A stretch of 17,322 nucleotides of DNA from Planctomycetaceae bacterium (GCA_947463775.1 CANHVD010000041.1:1-17322), one strand, 5' to 3'; numbered from the stretch's first letter, positions 1 through 8,511 are shown. Numbers and translations are program-made. The notes: generated by a model not told the origin, from the letters alone.

Positions 1-195
1 CAGGAACAGTCCCGCAGCACCATCTCGGTTTGAATCGAGTCGAGACTGAACCGGTATGCCGGCGTTCACTGAGGCTTACTTGTCACACCCACGAGAAAAC
101 TTTGGAATCTGTTGGGTGTGTTGAGCGAATTCGCAGGCACGCCAATCACGGCCATTATTTCGAATCAAATCCTTAACGCAGAAACACGAGAACTC

Positions 196-672
196 ATGAC
201 TGACTGGCTCGAACCACCCGCAAAGGCTCCGGCGTTTTCCCTGAAGTCCACAGACGGTTCCACCGTTAAATTATCAGACCTGAAGGGTAAGCCGGTCGTA
301 CTATACTTTTACCCAAAAGACGACACTCCGGGGTGTACCAAAGAAGCATGTGCGTTTCGTGATCGTCAGGCTGAACTGGCAGAGTTGGGGGCCGTGGTGC
401 TGGGCGTGAGTCCTGATGATGTGGCCAGCCACAAAAAGTTCTCTGACAAGTTCAGCTTGAACTTTCCCCTGCTGGCCGACGCCGATCATGCTCTGGCCGA
501 AAAGTTCGGCGCATGGCGCGAAAAGAATATGTACGGGAAGGTATCCATGGGCGTTCAGCGATCAACGTTCCTGATTGATGCGGAAGGGAAAATCGCGAAG
601 GTCTGGAAGAAGGTGTCCGTCGACGGCCACGACGAACAGGTCATCGAAGCGTTGAAAGAACTGGCTTCGTAA
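196..672 (+). CDS. bcp: thioredoxin-dependent peroxiredoxin, Bcp/PrxQ family
   Basis: A cytoplasmic thiol peroxidase of 158 residues that reduces hydrogen peroxide and organic hydroperoxides, using thioredoxin as reductant. The sequence shows the AhpC/TSA core with the active-site run PKDDTPGCTKEAC. Peroxidatic Cys47 and resolving Cys52 are five residues apart, as in atypical two-Cys PrxQ enzymes, followed by the conserved Arg and the VSPDD and RSTFLID strands. Length is normal for the family (about 155). The frame stays open upstream to a TTG at 112, but the ATG at 196 fits the family N-terminus and has a weak GAG seven bases before it, so I chose it. It stands alone on the plus strand and converges on the phosphoesterase gene. 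Family assignment is secure; the exact start is less so. Confidence 0.95.
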   Translation: MTDWLEPPAKAPAFSLKSTDGSTVKLSDLKGKPVVLYFYPKDDTPGCTKEACAFRDRQAELAELGAVVLGVSPDDVASHKKFSDKFSLNFPLLADADHALAEKFGAWREKNMYGKVSMGVQRSTFLIDAEGKIAKVWKKVSVDGHDEQVIEALKELAS

Positions 673-693
673 TTGACCGTACATTCAACGAAA

Positions 694-734
694 GGGCCGC
701 TTCGATGTGTTTCGCATCAGCGGCCCGTTGTTTT
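694..734. terminator. hairpin between two convergent genes, likely bidirectional terminator
   Basis: A perfect 8-bp inverted repeat (GGGCCGCT at 694-701, AGCGGCCC at 719-726) can extend inward by GATG/CATC after a two-base bulge. On the plus strand it is followed by GTTGTTTT (727-734). It lies 21 bases after the peroxiredoxin stop and 66 bases beyond the stop of the opposing phosphoesterase. The U-tract favours termination of the plus-strand transcript; the minus-strand side has no good U-tract. Confidence 0.7.
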
Positions 735-792
735 GGCTTCAGCGTTGTGCTGGGTGTTGTGCTCGGTTTCGGTGTATCAGACGATCGACTTG

Positions 793-1314
793 TCAGACCT
801 CGTCGATATGAACGCCTGGAGGCATTGGTGGCAGGGCGACGATTTCGGCCTCCCGTGTTTCTGTGTCATAGATGGCGACAGTTGGTTTGCGGAACATCCA
901 TCCGCCCACTTCGCCTGGATTCAGAAACATGCGACCGTTTCGATCCTTCACGCAACTCGGTCGATGTGTATGGGCAAAGATGACAACGTCAGCGTCGCCC
1001 AGGCAGTCACGCATTGAATCCAGATGATGAGCCATCAGGAAGCGAACTCCATCGCGTGACTTCCAGCACATCGGAGCATAGCCCAGGGTTCCGACGATTT
1101 TCATGCCGCCGGCGATCCCGGTCTGATTGCCATCGTTGTCGCCGTAGCAGGCAATCACGTGGCAAGTCAGCTTTCGCATGCAGGGCACGACCAGCGGAGA
1201 GACAAAATCTCCGGCCAGCAATACAGCCTTGCACTCGAGGGCATTAAACAGTCTGATCGCATGCCGCAAATTATCCACGTTGTCGTGAATGTCGGCCAAA
1301 ATTCCAATCTTCAT
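793..1314 (-). CDS. YfcE/MJ0936-type metallophosphoesterase
   Basis: A 173-residue calcineurin-like phosphoesterase, probably cytoplasmic, hydrolysing a phosphodiester or phosphomonoester with two bound metal ions. All family motifs are visible in order: D8-x-H10 in the first strand (ILADIHDN), GD at 35-36 (LLAGDF), GDND at 58-61 in place of the classical GNHD, His96 in MAHHL, and the AHTH motif with His115 and His117. The FLNPGEVGG strand near the end is typical of the YfcE branch. Length is normal for that branch. It lies 61 bases downstream of the lipoprotein gene on the same strand and may be co-transcribed with it and kdsA. The family is clear; the physiological substrate cannot be told from sequence. 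Confidence 0.9.
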   Translation of the reverse strand: MKIGILADIHDNVDNLRHAIRLFNALECKAVLLAGDFVSPLVVPCMRKLTCHVIACYGDNDGNQTGIAGGMKIVGTLGYAPMCWKSRDGVRFLMAHHLDSMRDCLGDADVVIFAHTHRPSCVKDRNGRMFLNPGEVGGWMFRKPTVAIYDTETREAEIVALPPMPPGVHIDEV

Positions 1315-1375
1315 GATGGTCTGCTACTTCTCGGCTGGAGCATCGCCAGCTGGTGGCTCTGTGGGTACTGGATTG

Positions 1376-3358
1376 TCAGTTGGAGTTGGCAGCAGGATCG
1401 GTTTCCGCTGGCTTGGGAGATTCAGCCGCAGGCGTTTCAGACTTCGATTCGGCAGGAGTGGCAGGCTCGGAAGCTGGCTTATCGGCCTCAGGTTTTTCTG
1501 CTGTTGGCTCTGCAGGCTTTGGTTCTGCTGGCTTTGGTTCGCTTGGTTTCTCGGGCGAAGCTGGATTCTCTGCCGGAGCAGCTTCTGCTGGTACTGCAGC
1601 GGCACCCAATCGATTTAGCATCCATTGAGCGCGGGCACGATCAGGGCTCTTGTCGACATCCGCTTCCTTCAGAGCAACTGCCGCACTTTTGAGATCGCCC
1701 AGAATAATCAACGCCTCAGCTTCATTGATTAGTGACGCATAGAACGACTTTTCACCCGGGTATTGTCGACGGTAACTTCTTAATGTTGCCACCGCTGCTC
1801 CCATGTCATTGCGCGACACTTGGCTCATGGAAGTCCAGTACAACGTATCACCCACGGCGCTCCGCTGAACATCGAGAATGGTCTTGGGAAGTACGAAAGG
1901 GACGACGGCGGCTTTCTTGTCGTCGATTGGGACCTCCAGTTCAATCTTTTCCTGCATGCAGGCGATGCGAATTCCCTGCAGGTCCTGAATCATTTCAATG
2001 TCAAAGTTGCCCATAATCTGCTGAACACGAGCAGTCAGCAGGCCACGTGATGGTTTTCCAAATAAGTCATCACTGCGTTCCAGGAGTTTTTCGAGGGCCA
2101 GCATTTTGGCCTCCATTTTTTTCTCCAGCGTCAGTTCAGCTTCGTTCACGGTGGGGTCAGCAAGAAGGTTTCCGATGTTCAGCGATTCTCGTTCGAACGG
2201 ACTGTCGAGCGGACGCATCAGCAGCGTATACGCCTGCTTTTGTTCTTCACTCAGGGCCGCGGCCGCTGTGATTCGTTGTTCCGGAACGCTCCAGACCTTC
2301 AACGCTTCTGGCTTCCAGGCGGAGCCAACGACAGAGCATAAGCGTTCTTTGAGGGGGCGAATTTCACTGGTACCACCAACCAGTTCTTCGTACAGAATGG
2401 CGGAGTCTGATGCTTCAAGTCGTTCCTGCAGAATCAGCATTCTTGGTGCAAATGCTGAGGGATGACAGACAACGAAAGCCGAACCTGTCTTCCACCGATC
2501 CAGATTCGAAATGGCTTCCAGTCCTGCGGGGTCAGTAACAATAGCGCCGGCATCTCCGGGCTTCGGAACAGCGGTCGCACGCAACGGATCAAACAGCAGC
2601 AGTCGATCGTCAACCACGACTCCGATCAGCAGATCTGCAGCCAATGTGATGTCTGGAGAGGCCGGATCTCCGGGCGTTGCTGCCTGGAATACAATCGAAT
2701 CCAGCGACCGTTGACGAAGGGCCTCAGCGAAAGCCCAGACTCGATCATCAACACTTCCGATGCCCGTCAGCATTGCTTCATAGAGACCCACTGGAATTCG
2801 CGTCGAGTCGGCTTGCAGCAAGGACATGTTCCGCATCAAATGGCGGAATAGAGCGACAATGCGTTCCTGCTCACTGGCCTGCCCGGAAGTGCTCATGGAA
2901 TCCGCCTGTTTCCAGACTGATTCTGTCAGTTCTTTCATCAGCAGGCAGTCGCGAATGTAAACAATATCGTTCTCAGTGTATCGCACCGCAGTCGCGGTTC
3001 TTAAGGCGGCAGGCGATAGCGCGGCAGAGTTTTGTTCGCTGATCTTGATCTTTTCGACGTCGCTTTCAGCACTGGTGGCCAGCCAGGAATTCAGGGAATT
3101 CACGACCATCTCGCGGCGAGTCTGAGTCGCCATGGTTTCCGGCTGAATTCTTTGAATTGCAGAGCTTAGCTTGCGACGAGACTCTTCTTCGGTATTCACC
3201 TGCTGCTGTGCAGGATCTTCGACTTTCACTGGAGCCGGAGTTTCGCCACATCCCGTCAGGCCAGCCGCCAGCAGTAATGTGCTGAGCAGTCCAGGAACAT
3301 GCCGGAATCGAAGAGCAGAACGGCTGGAGTCCGCCAGCAGGAGATGACTCAGAAACAA
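1376..3358 (-). CDS. large lipoprotein with TPR-like region and Pro/Ala/Glu/Lys tail, function unknown
   Basis: A predicted membrane-anchored lipoprotein of 660 residues that I cannot assign to a named family. A hydrophobic stretch ends in the lipobox LTGC (Cys37 from the TTG at 3358). That TTG has GAGGTG just upstream. The frame is open to a GTG at 3418, which would make an unusually long signal region, so I prefer 3358. The middle, with segments such as DDRVWAFAEALRQ and LLIGVVVDDRLLLFDP, resembles transglutaminase-like regions of planctomycete hypothetical proteins. Near residues 500-585 there are TPR-like helices (GAAVATLRSYRRQYP, AEALIILGDLKSAAVAL). The last ~74 residues are low-complexity repeats of PAEPKPAEP type, likely a flexible envelope linker. 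It follows kdsA by 85 bases on the same strand. Coding status is firm, function unknown. Confidence 0.85.
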   Translation of the reverse strand: MFLSHLLLADSSRSALRFRHVPGLLSTLLLAAGLTGCGETPAPVKVEDPAQQQVNTEEESRRKLSSAIQRIQPETMATQTRREMVVNSLNSWLATSAESDVEKIKISEQNSAALSPAALRTATAVRYTENDIVYIRDCLLMKELTESVWKQADSMSTSGQASEQERIVALFRHLMRNMSLLQADSTRIPVGLYEAMLTGIGSVDDRVWAFAEALRQRSLDSIVFQAATPGDPASPDITLAADLLIGVVVDDRLLLFDPLRATAVPKPGDAGAIVTDPAGLEAISNLDRWKTGSAFVVCHPSAFAPRMLILQERLEASDSAILYEELVGGTSEIRPLKERLCSVVGSAWKPEALKVWSVPEQRITAAAALSEEQKQAYTLLMRPLDSPFERESLNIGNLLADPTVNEAELTLEKKMEAKMLALEKLLERSDDLFGKPSRGLLTARVQQIMGNFDIEMIQDLQGIRIACMQEKIELEVPIDDKKAAVVPFVLPKTILDVQRSAVGDTLYWTSMSQVSRNDMGAAVATLRSYRRQYPGEKSFYASLINEAEALIILGDLKSAAVALKEADVDKSPDRARAQWMLNRLGAAAVPAEAAPAENPASPEKPSEPKPAEPKPAEPTAEKPEADKPASEPATPAESKSETPAAESPKPAETDPAANSN

Positions 3359-3443
3359 GGAACACCTCGAAATATTCAGGACAACGACAGGACCGTCACA
3401 ATTGCAGGAATATCGCACAATCCAGGTTCAGATTGCAGCCGCA

Positions 3444-4283
3444 TTAGTTCTCAAACGCCAGCACCGTTTCGCGAAGAATTGTCAACTGTCTTAACATGGC
3501 TTCCAAACGATCGAGCACAACCATGTTCGGACCATCACTGAGTCCCTTGTCCGGATCCGGGTGAGTTTCCATAAATACCGCATCGCAACCGACGGCCACC
3601 GCAGCACGAGACAGAACTGAAACCATCTCACGCTGACCACCCGTCGTGGCTCCTCCGGGTAACTGGACACTGTGAGTCGCATCATAGACCACCGGCACTC
3701 CGAAGGATTTCATGATGGGCACGCAGCGAAAATCATTCACAAGGCGACCGTAACCAAAGGTTGAACCGCGTTCAGACAACATCACACTGTTTAGACCACG
3801 CGCTCGGCACTTCTTTACGGCGTGAATCGTGTCTTCGGGGGCAACAAACTGCGGTTTCTTGACGTTAACGCAGATATTTCTGGCCACGGCGGCATCTGCG
3901 GCCGCCACAATCAGGTCGGTTTGCCGGGCCAGAAAGGCGGGAATCTGCAGGATTGAGCAAACTTCAGCACACGGAGCCGCCTGCGCCGCCTCATGAATGT
4001 CTGTAGTCGTCGGCAGCCCGGTTTTCTGGCGAACCAGTTCCAGCATTCGGAGTCCTTCTTCCAGGCCCGGGCCGCGATAACTGTCGACGCTGGTGCGGTT
4101 GGCTTTGTCAAAACTGGATTTGAAGACGATCTGAAGATTCAGGCGATCACGCATTTCGGCCAGTCTTCCGGCGACCTGCAGAACCAGATCTTCGGACTCC
4201 ATGACGCAGGGACCAAGAATAAACAGTAACGGCTGACCGTCACCAACCTTGTAGTTTTCGATGGAAACAAGATTCTTGGTCAC
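3444..4283 (-). CDS. kdsA: 3-deoxy-8-phosphooctulonate synthase (KDO-8-phosphate synthase)
   Basis: This enzyme condenses phosphoenolpyruvate with arabinose 5-phosphate to give Kdo-8-phosphate, the committed step toward Kdo for lipopolysaccharide. It is cytoplasmic, with 279 residues, normal for the family. Visible motifs are GPCVMES (24-30), FKSSFDKANRTS (54-65), TDIHE, IPAFLARQTDL, NVKKPQF, DATHSVQLPGG and METHPDPDKGLSDGPN. Cys26, His204, Glu239 and Asp250 match the four metal ligands of the metal-dependent class (Aquifex type); the metal-free enterobacterial class has Asn at the Cys position. The GTG start at 4283 has GGAAGG seven bases upstream. It is the first gene of a possible minus-strand group with the lipoprotein and phosphoesterase genes. 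No other Kdo genes are in the window. Confidence 0.95.
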   Translation of the reverse strand: MTKNLVSIENYKVGDGQPLLFILGPCVMESEDLVLQVAGRLAEMRDRLNLQIVFKSSFDKANRTSVDSYRGPGLEEGLRMLELVRQKTGLPTTTDIHEAAQAAPCAEVCSILQIPAFLARQTDLIVAAADAAVARNICVNVKKPQFVAPEDTIHAVKKCRARGLNSVMLSERGSTFGYGRLVNDFRCVPIMKSFGVPVVYDATHSVQLPGGATTGGQREMVSVLSRAAVAVGCDAVFMETHPDPDKGLSDGPNMVVLDRLEAMLRQLTILRETVLAFEN

Positions 4284-4547
4284 AAAATCGCCTTCCGGGG
4301 TGGCAGCTCAGGTGACGCTGGCACGAAAGGCCCTTTTGCGTCGAATTTAAGCAGTGTACCGAGTCCACGAAATCCGCATAATCGATCTGTTGTCTCTTTT
4401 TCATTTGCGACTACAAGCGATCAAACGGTCGAATCGACTTGCGAAATGGCACTTCATGGCTAAACTTCGCCTCCCGCGGCCGGTTTTCGAATCGAGCTGC
4501 GGTCATGGTTCGGCTTCATGTCGTCCATGAGCACGGATTGAATCCGA

Positions 4548-4621
<74 letters not shown>

Positions 4622-4631
4622 TTTTTCTGCC

Positions 4632-5306
4632 ATGATGGCGGCGACAGTTACATTCGTTCTCGATGACGAACGGGGGTGGGTCGTGGCTGAGAGTGTTTCA
4701 ACGGCTTGCCCGTACTGTGATGCGAAGCTCAAGTTTAAGCCAGAAAAATTGGGCGGCATCGCCCACTGCCCAAGTTGCCAGCGTCTCATTTGCCTAGCTC
4801 CAGAACTTTCCCTTCCTGCGAATCCCTCTGAGCGACCGTCGGGAAATTCTGATCTGCTTGCCACAGAGCAGCAGAAGGTACTGGCTCGTTCGCTCGGTTG
4901 TCAGTTTCATGATTCGATTACTCGGTGTGAAATCAGTGAACTGATCGAGATCGCCGAAGAGAATCAGCGGGCCGCACAATGGTCTGCGATCCAGCCGAAG
5001 CAGCATCGCGATGAAGCTTCCGGGACTCAAGCTTCCGCCAATTTCTCTGGCAAAGAGGCTGCCGAAGATCCGCGAATTTCTCAGGCAACGCCTCGTCAGA
5101 TTGTCGACAGCCTCGATGATCGCGGCAAGTGTGCTGTGCTGATCACGGTTCCGATCGATCGGATTAAGTCCTTCAACGATATGGGTGGACTCCCGTTTGC
5201 GATCGCCTCCAGCGAAGCCATGTCCAGCGAAGATACAGCTCATTTTCTAATGAGTGTTGCTGTCCACCTCTACAAGCATCTGGGTTTACAGCCGACGGCG
5301 AATTGA
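4632..5306 (+). CDS. zinc-ribbon hypothetical protein
   Basis: A 224-residue protein of unknown function. Near the N-terminus two CxxC pairs (Cys26/Cys29 and Cys46/Cys49) enclose a CPYC...KPEKLGG...CPSC pattern, a small zinc ribbon common at the start of planctomycete hypothetical proteins. The middle (residues 60-150) is polar and probably disordered. The C-terminal ~70 residues alternate hydrophobic strands and helices (CAVLITVPIDRI, TAHFLMSVAVHLYKHL) without a recognised family. The frame opens at a GTG (4617) inside the tRNA, which is implausible. ATG 4632 or 4635 lacks a ribosome-binding site. A GTG at 4683 has a G-rich stretch before it and would still keep the ribbon. The competing minus-strand frame at 4794-5243 lacks any motif. 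Start uncertain, coding status fairly likely. Confidence 0.7.
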   Translation: MMAATVTFVLDDERGWVVAESVSTACPYCDAKLKFKPEKLGGIAHCPSCQRLICLAPELSLPANPSERPSGNSDLLATEQQKVLARSLGCQFHDSITRCEISELIEIAEENQRAAQWSAIQPKQHRDEASGTQASANFSGKEAAEDPRISQATPRQIVDSLDDRGKCAVLITVPIDRIKSFNDMGGLPFAIASSEAMSSEDTAHFLMSVAVHLYKHLGLQPTAN

Positions 5307-5590
5307 ATCGCGAGTTCCCATAACCTTGCACCTGGGCTGCACCGACCCGTTTTCAGTTCGTTCAATGAACGCCGTCGTCTGGATGGCCGCGTCATTCACA
5401 AGCTATGAAGCTGGATTCTCCCACGAATCGACGAACGGCAAGCGTCAGGATGAGACGCCACCGACAGATGGCATCGCATGATGTTTCGGTCCGCGTCTCC
5501 TGTTCAAAACCGGACTCGTTGCATACCGTAACCAGAAGTTAATCCGCGCGGCAGGAGGCCGTCGGCTTTAGTACTCCCACTATTCGCTGA

Positions 5591-8221
5591 ATGAGATCAC
5601 GCCTTATGACGATCGGCTCACTCTTTCCATCCCGCGTTTCGATGCTTCTGACGCTGGCGACTTTGCTCTCCGTCGAGACGCTGTTTGTTATTCCTGCAAA
5701 TGCTCAGGATCATCCGGATCGAATCGCGAAACCTGACGTACCTCAAGGAAAAGTCACCTCGGGACAATTTTCCGAGAGCCAGATCTTTCCAGGCACTCGC
5801 CGAGAATACAGCGTTTATGTTCCTGCTCAATATCGTGAAGATCAACCCGCCAATCTGATGGTGTTCATGGACGGAGCGGGCTATTCCAAACTGGATGGTG
5901 CGTTTCGAGCCCCCATCGTGTTCGACAATCTGATTCATCAAAAGGCGATGCCGGTAACCATCGCCGTGTTCGTCAACCCAGGTACGATTACCGCCACCAA
6001 ACCCGGCGCGGCGGATCGCAGTAATCGTTCGTTTGAATACGACTCCATGGGCGATCGTTATTCAAAGTTTCTGATCGATGAGTTTCTGCCGGTCGCGTTA
6101 AAGGGATTAAATGTCTCACAGGATCCTGCCAATCGAGCGGTCAGTGGGATTTCATCGGGAGCCATCTGTGCCTTCACCGTCGCATGGGAACGTCCGGATC
6201 AGTTCGGCAAAGTCCTGAGTCATATCGGCAGCTACACGAACATTCGCGGTGGCTGGGCTTATCCCGGACTGGTACGCAAAACGAAAGACAAACCGAAAGC
6301 AATCAAGGTTTATCTGCAGGAGGGCAAGGACGATGTCAACAACCTGCATGGCAGCTGGCCGCTCGGAAATCAGGATCTGGCCGCCGCTTTGCAGTTCGCT
6401 GGCTATCAGTACAAGCTGGTGATGACGGAAGGCGGACACAGTGGCAAATGGGCTGGCGAAATCCTGCCGGATGCTCTGCGCTGGCTGTGGGCGACCGACG
6501 CCGAATCAACCAGCATTCCAATTGTCGAAACGAAACCAGAGTGGACACCGCATCCCGATGCCGTCGTCAATGAAGCAGTTCCTCAGGGAAAAGTCGAAGA
6601 GATGACTCCGTGGGAATCCAAAGTCTTCGAAGGGACGACTCGCAAATGGGCCATCTATGTGCCGGCTCAGTACCAAAAAGAACAGCCAGCCGCTCTGATG
6701 ATTTTTCAGGATGGCGAAGGTATGCGAAACGTCAAAGGACGCTGGCGGGTTCCCGTGGTCTTTGACAACCTGATCGCTCGTGGTGACATGCCTCCGACGA
6801 TTGCGGTGTTCATCAATCCGGGGCACGATAAATCAAAACCGATGAAGGATAACAAGGCTTCGAATCGCAGTTTCGAATACGACGGTCTCGGCGATCGCTA
6901 CGCACGATTCCTCCTGGAGGAGATCATTCCGGAAGTCAAAAAGCAGTACAACATTTCGGATGATCCCGACATGCGAGCCATCGGCGGTTCCAGCTCCGGG
7001 GCGATCTGTGCGTTCACTGTGGCGTGGGAACGGACTGATGCGTTCCGCAAGGTTTACTCCAGCGTCGGCAGCTTTACGAATCTGCGAGGCGGCAATGTCT
7101 ATCCTTCGCTGGTGCGAAAGACAGAACCAAAGCCGATTCGCGTTTACATGGCGGATACCAGCGGAGACATCGACAATCCGTTTGGAAGCTGGCCATGGTC
7201 TAATCAGCTGATGGCGTCTGCTCTGAAATATATGGGTTATGACGTTCGCTTTGACTGGGCCGAAGGGTACGCTCACAACGCGGACTTTGGCGGTGCTCAT
7301 TTTCCGGATGCGATGAAATGGCTGTGGCGAAAAGAGAAGCATCAGCCTGTGCTCGATACCAAAGGCGATCTGGGCGGTGACCTGACGCTGCTCAAACTGT
7401 TGATCCCGGATCAGTCGTGGGAAGTCGTGGCGGAAGGGCTGGGTTTTGCAGACGCGTTGTGTACCGATGCCGAGGGTAATCTGTATTTCTGTGATATGAA
7501 GGCACCCGCGATCTATCGCATCAGTGCGGCCGATGGCACTCGAACCGAGATCGCCAAAGAATCCGTCAGCGGTCTGGAGTTTGGTCCGGACGGTTTACTT
7601 TACGCCTGCCAGGGTTCTCAGAAACGCATCATTTCGATCGATCTGAAGTCCGGCGAAGTTAAGGCCATTGCCAGCAATGTGGCTCCGAATGATCTGGCCA
7701 TTACCAGCGATGGTTTTCTGTTCTTTACAGAAACTGGTGCTCAGCAGGTGACTCGGATCAATCTGAAATCCGGTGAAGTGTCGGCCGCTGATGTTGGGAT
7801 CAGTCGACCGAATGGCATCGCCGTGTCTAACGACGGTGGGACGTTGTCCGTGTCAGATTACGGTGGCGAGTTCACATGGACATTCCGGATCAATGCTGAC
7901 GGATCGCTGGATGCCAAAATGCCGACGATGCCGATGCGACTTGCGATTGATCCGAAGGGCGAGTTCCGTTTCAACGAAGCTCCGCCTTATGTAACTGCAT
8001 CAAAGGGAGACGGGATGTCGGTCGATAGCATCGGTCGGTGGTACGTCACGAGTTCCCTCGGTGTGCAGATCTTCGACCCGACCGGACGGCCATGCGGAGT
8101 TCTCCCGACAGTTGATCCAACTCAGCCACTGACGACCTGCATTCTTGCTGGATCTGACTTCAATACGTTGTATGTCGCCAACGGGACGAAGGTGTATAAG
8201 CGGAAGCTGACGGTGAAGTGA
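5591..8221 (+). CDS. secreted tandem esterase-esterase-SMP-30 propeller protein
   Basis: An exported 876-residue enzyme with three modules. A signal peptide ends at ANA|QD (cleavage after about residue 38). Residues ~49-303 and ~328-580 are two homologous alpha/beta-hydrolase copies of the enterochelin-esterase (Fes/YieL) type. Each has a matching nucleophile elbow, GISSG with Ser188 and GSSSG with Ser468, followed in both by AICAFTVAWER. The first copy has the expected GGHSGKW histidine (His283). The second has an altered loop with His562 and His570. Residues ~608-876 form an SMP-30/gluconolactonase/LRE-like beta-propeller with candidate metal ligands Glu615, Asn741 and Asp807. The natural substrate is unknown; an ester-linked sugar or lactone is a reasonable guess. 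No clear ribosome-binding site precedes the ATG; Met6 (5606) is an alternative start. It appears monocistronic. Confidence 0.9.
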   Translation: MRSRLMTIGSLFPSRVSMLLTLATLLSVETLFVIPANAQDHPDRIAKPDVPQGKVTSGQFSESQIFPGTRREYSVYVPAQYREDQPANLMVFMDGAGYSKLDGAFRAPIVFDNLIHQKAMPVTIAVFVNPGTITATKPGAADRSNRSFEYDSMGDRYSKFLIDEFLPVALKGLNVSQDPANRAVSGISSGAICAFTVAWERPDQFGKVLSHIGSYTNIRGGWAYPGLVRKTKDKPKAIKVYLQEGKDDVNNLHGSWPLGNQDLAAALQFAGYQYKLVMTEGGHSGKWAGEILPDALRWLWATDAESTSIPIVETKPEWTPHPDAVVNEAVPQGKVEEMTPWESKVFEGTTRKWAIYVPAQYQKEQPAALMIFQDGEGMRNVKGRWRVPVVFDNLIARGDMPPTIAVFINPGHDKSKPMKDNKASNRSFEYDGLGDRYARFLLEEIIPEVKKQYNISDDPDMRAIGGSSSGAICAFTVAWERTDAFRKVYSSVGSFTNLRGGNVYPSLVRKTEPKPIRVYMADTSGDIDNPFGSWPWSNQLMASALKYMGYDVRFDWAEGYAHNADFGGAHFPDAMKWLWRKEKHQPVLDTKGDLGGDLTLLKLLIPDQSWEVVAEGLGFADALCTDAEGNLYFCDMKAPAIYRISAADGTRTEIAKESVSGLEFGPDGLLYACQGSQKRIISIDLKSGEVKAIASNVAPNDLAITSDGFLFFTETGAQQVTRINLKSGEVSAADVGISRPNGIAVSNDGGTLSVSDYGGEFTWTFRINADGSLDAKMPTMPMRLAIDPKGEFRFNEAPPYVTASKGDGMSVDSIGRWYVTSSLGVQIFDPTGRPCGVLPTVDPTQPLTTCILAGSDFNTLYVANGTKVYKRKLTVK

Positions 8222-8253
8222 AATCGGCAGCGTTGACGCATTGATTGATCATT

Positions 8254-8333
8254 GTGAGCAGGACGGCGCTACCCGCCGGTGTTGGAGTTTATTTGTGCCG
8301 ACAGTCACCGGTGGCTAGCGCCATTCCGCTCAC
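8254..8333. repeat. long imperfect palindrome, REP-like intergenic element
   Basis: Arms of 28 bases (8254-8281 and 8306-8333) are inverted copies matching at 23 positions, including GTGAGC and CCGGTG at the ends and GGCGCTA in the middle. A 24-base loop lies between them. It begins 33 bases after the esterase stop codon. The form and position suit a dispersed extragenic palindrome. I believe similar sequences occur between genes of other planctomycetes, but that is recollection, not a search. It has no U-tract, so a plain terminator is less likely. Confidence 0.6.
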
Positions 8334-8511
8334 TTCTGTTTTCGAACGAAAGCGGTAGGGCGCGAGCCCTCCGGTTTTCGTAAGGTATTTGAGTTTCATC
8401 ACCGGACAGCCCTCGCTGCTCCGCTTCAAAACACAGAGACTCCAGATGTCGAGCCAAATCCGCAGAATCCTCTGCGTAGGCCTCAAAATCGCCGAAAACA
8501 TGTCGAAACAA
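8305..8511 (-). pseudogene. possible small gene or gene remnant, 68 codons
   Basis: An open frame from a TTG at 8511 (with an in-frame stop immediately before it) to 8305. Its first ~45 codons look protein-like: an acidic amphipathic stretch (FGDFEAYAEDSADLARHLES, then FEAEQRGLSGDE) with coding-like codon choice. The last ~23 codons run into the hairpin repeats and are Arg/Ser-rich nonsense by comparison. It could be a short unknown gene, or the remains of one whose end was replaced by the repeat. No ribosome-binding site or family match is seen. The longer minus-strand frame overlapping it (8289-8681) has no coding character. Confidence 0.25.
8346..8381. repeat. stable GCGA-tetraloop hairpin
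   Basis: AGGGC and GCCCT close a GCGA (GNRA-class) tetraloop at 8362-8365. After a one-base bulge on each side the stem continues outward (ACGAAAGCGG against CCGGTTTTCGT), giving about 15 pairs including one G-T. It follows the larger palindrome by 12 bases, so the two probably form one compound element. The remaining gap (8382-8645) holds the weak minus-strand frame described separately and the start region of the antiporter gene. Confidence 0.55.

Noticed and set aside
112..195. Upstream extension of the peroxiredoxin from a TTG
   Set aside because: The 28 extra residues do not resemble Bcp proteins; ATG 196 fits the family length.
1159..1692. Plus-strand open frame of 177 codons across the phosphoesterase and lipoprotein genes
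   Set aside because: Antisense to two well-supported genes, Leu/Trp-rich and without motif; it mirrors the lipoprotein's Pro/Ala tail.
4794..5243. Minus-strand frame of 149 codons opposite the zinc-ribbon gene
   Set aside because: No motif, and the plus strand carries a clear double CxxC zinc ribbon.
5254..5481. Short plus-strand frame after the zinc-ribbon gene
   Set aside because: Overlaps the end of that gene in another frame, with no coding character or ribosome-binding site. The 284-base gap 5307-5590 shows only a small CGTTCA/TGAACG palindrome.
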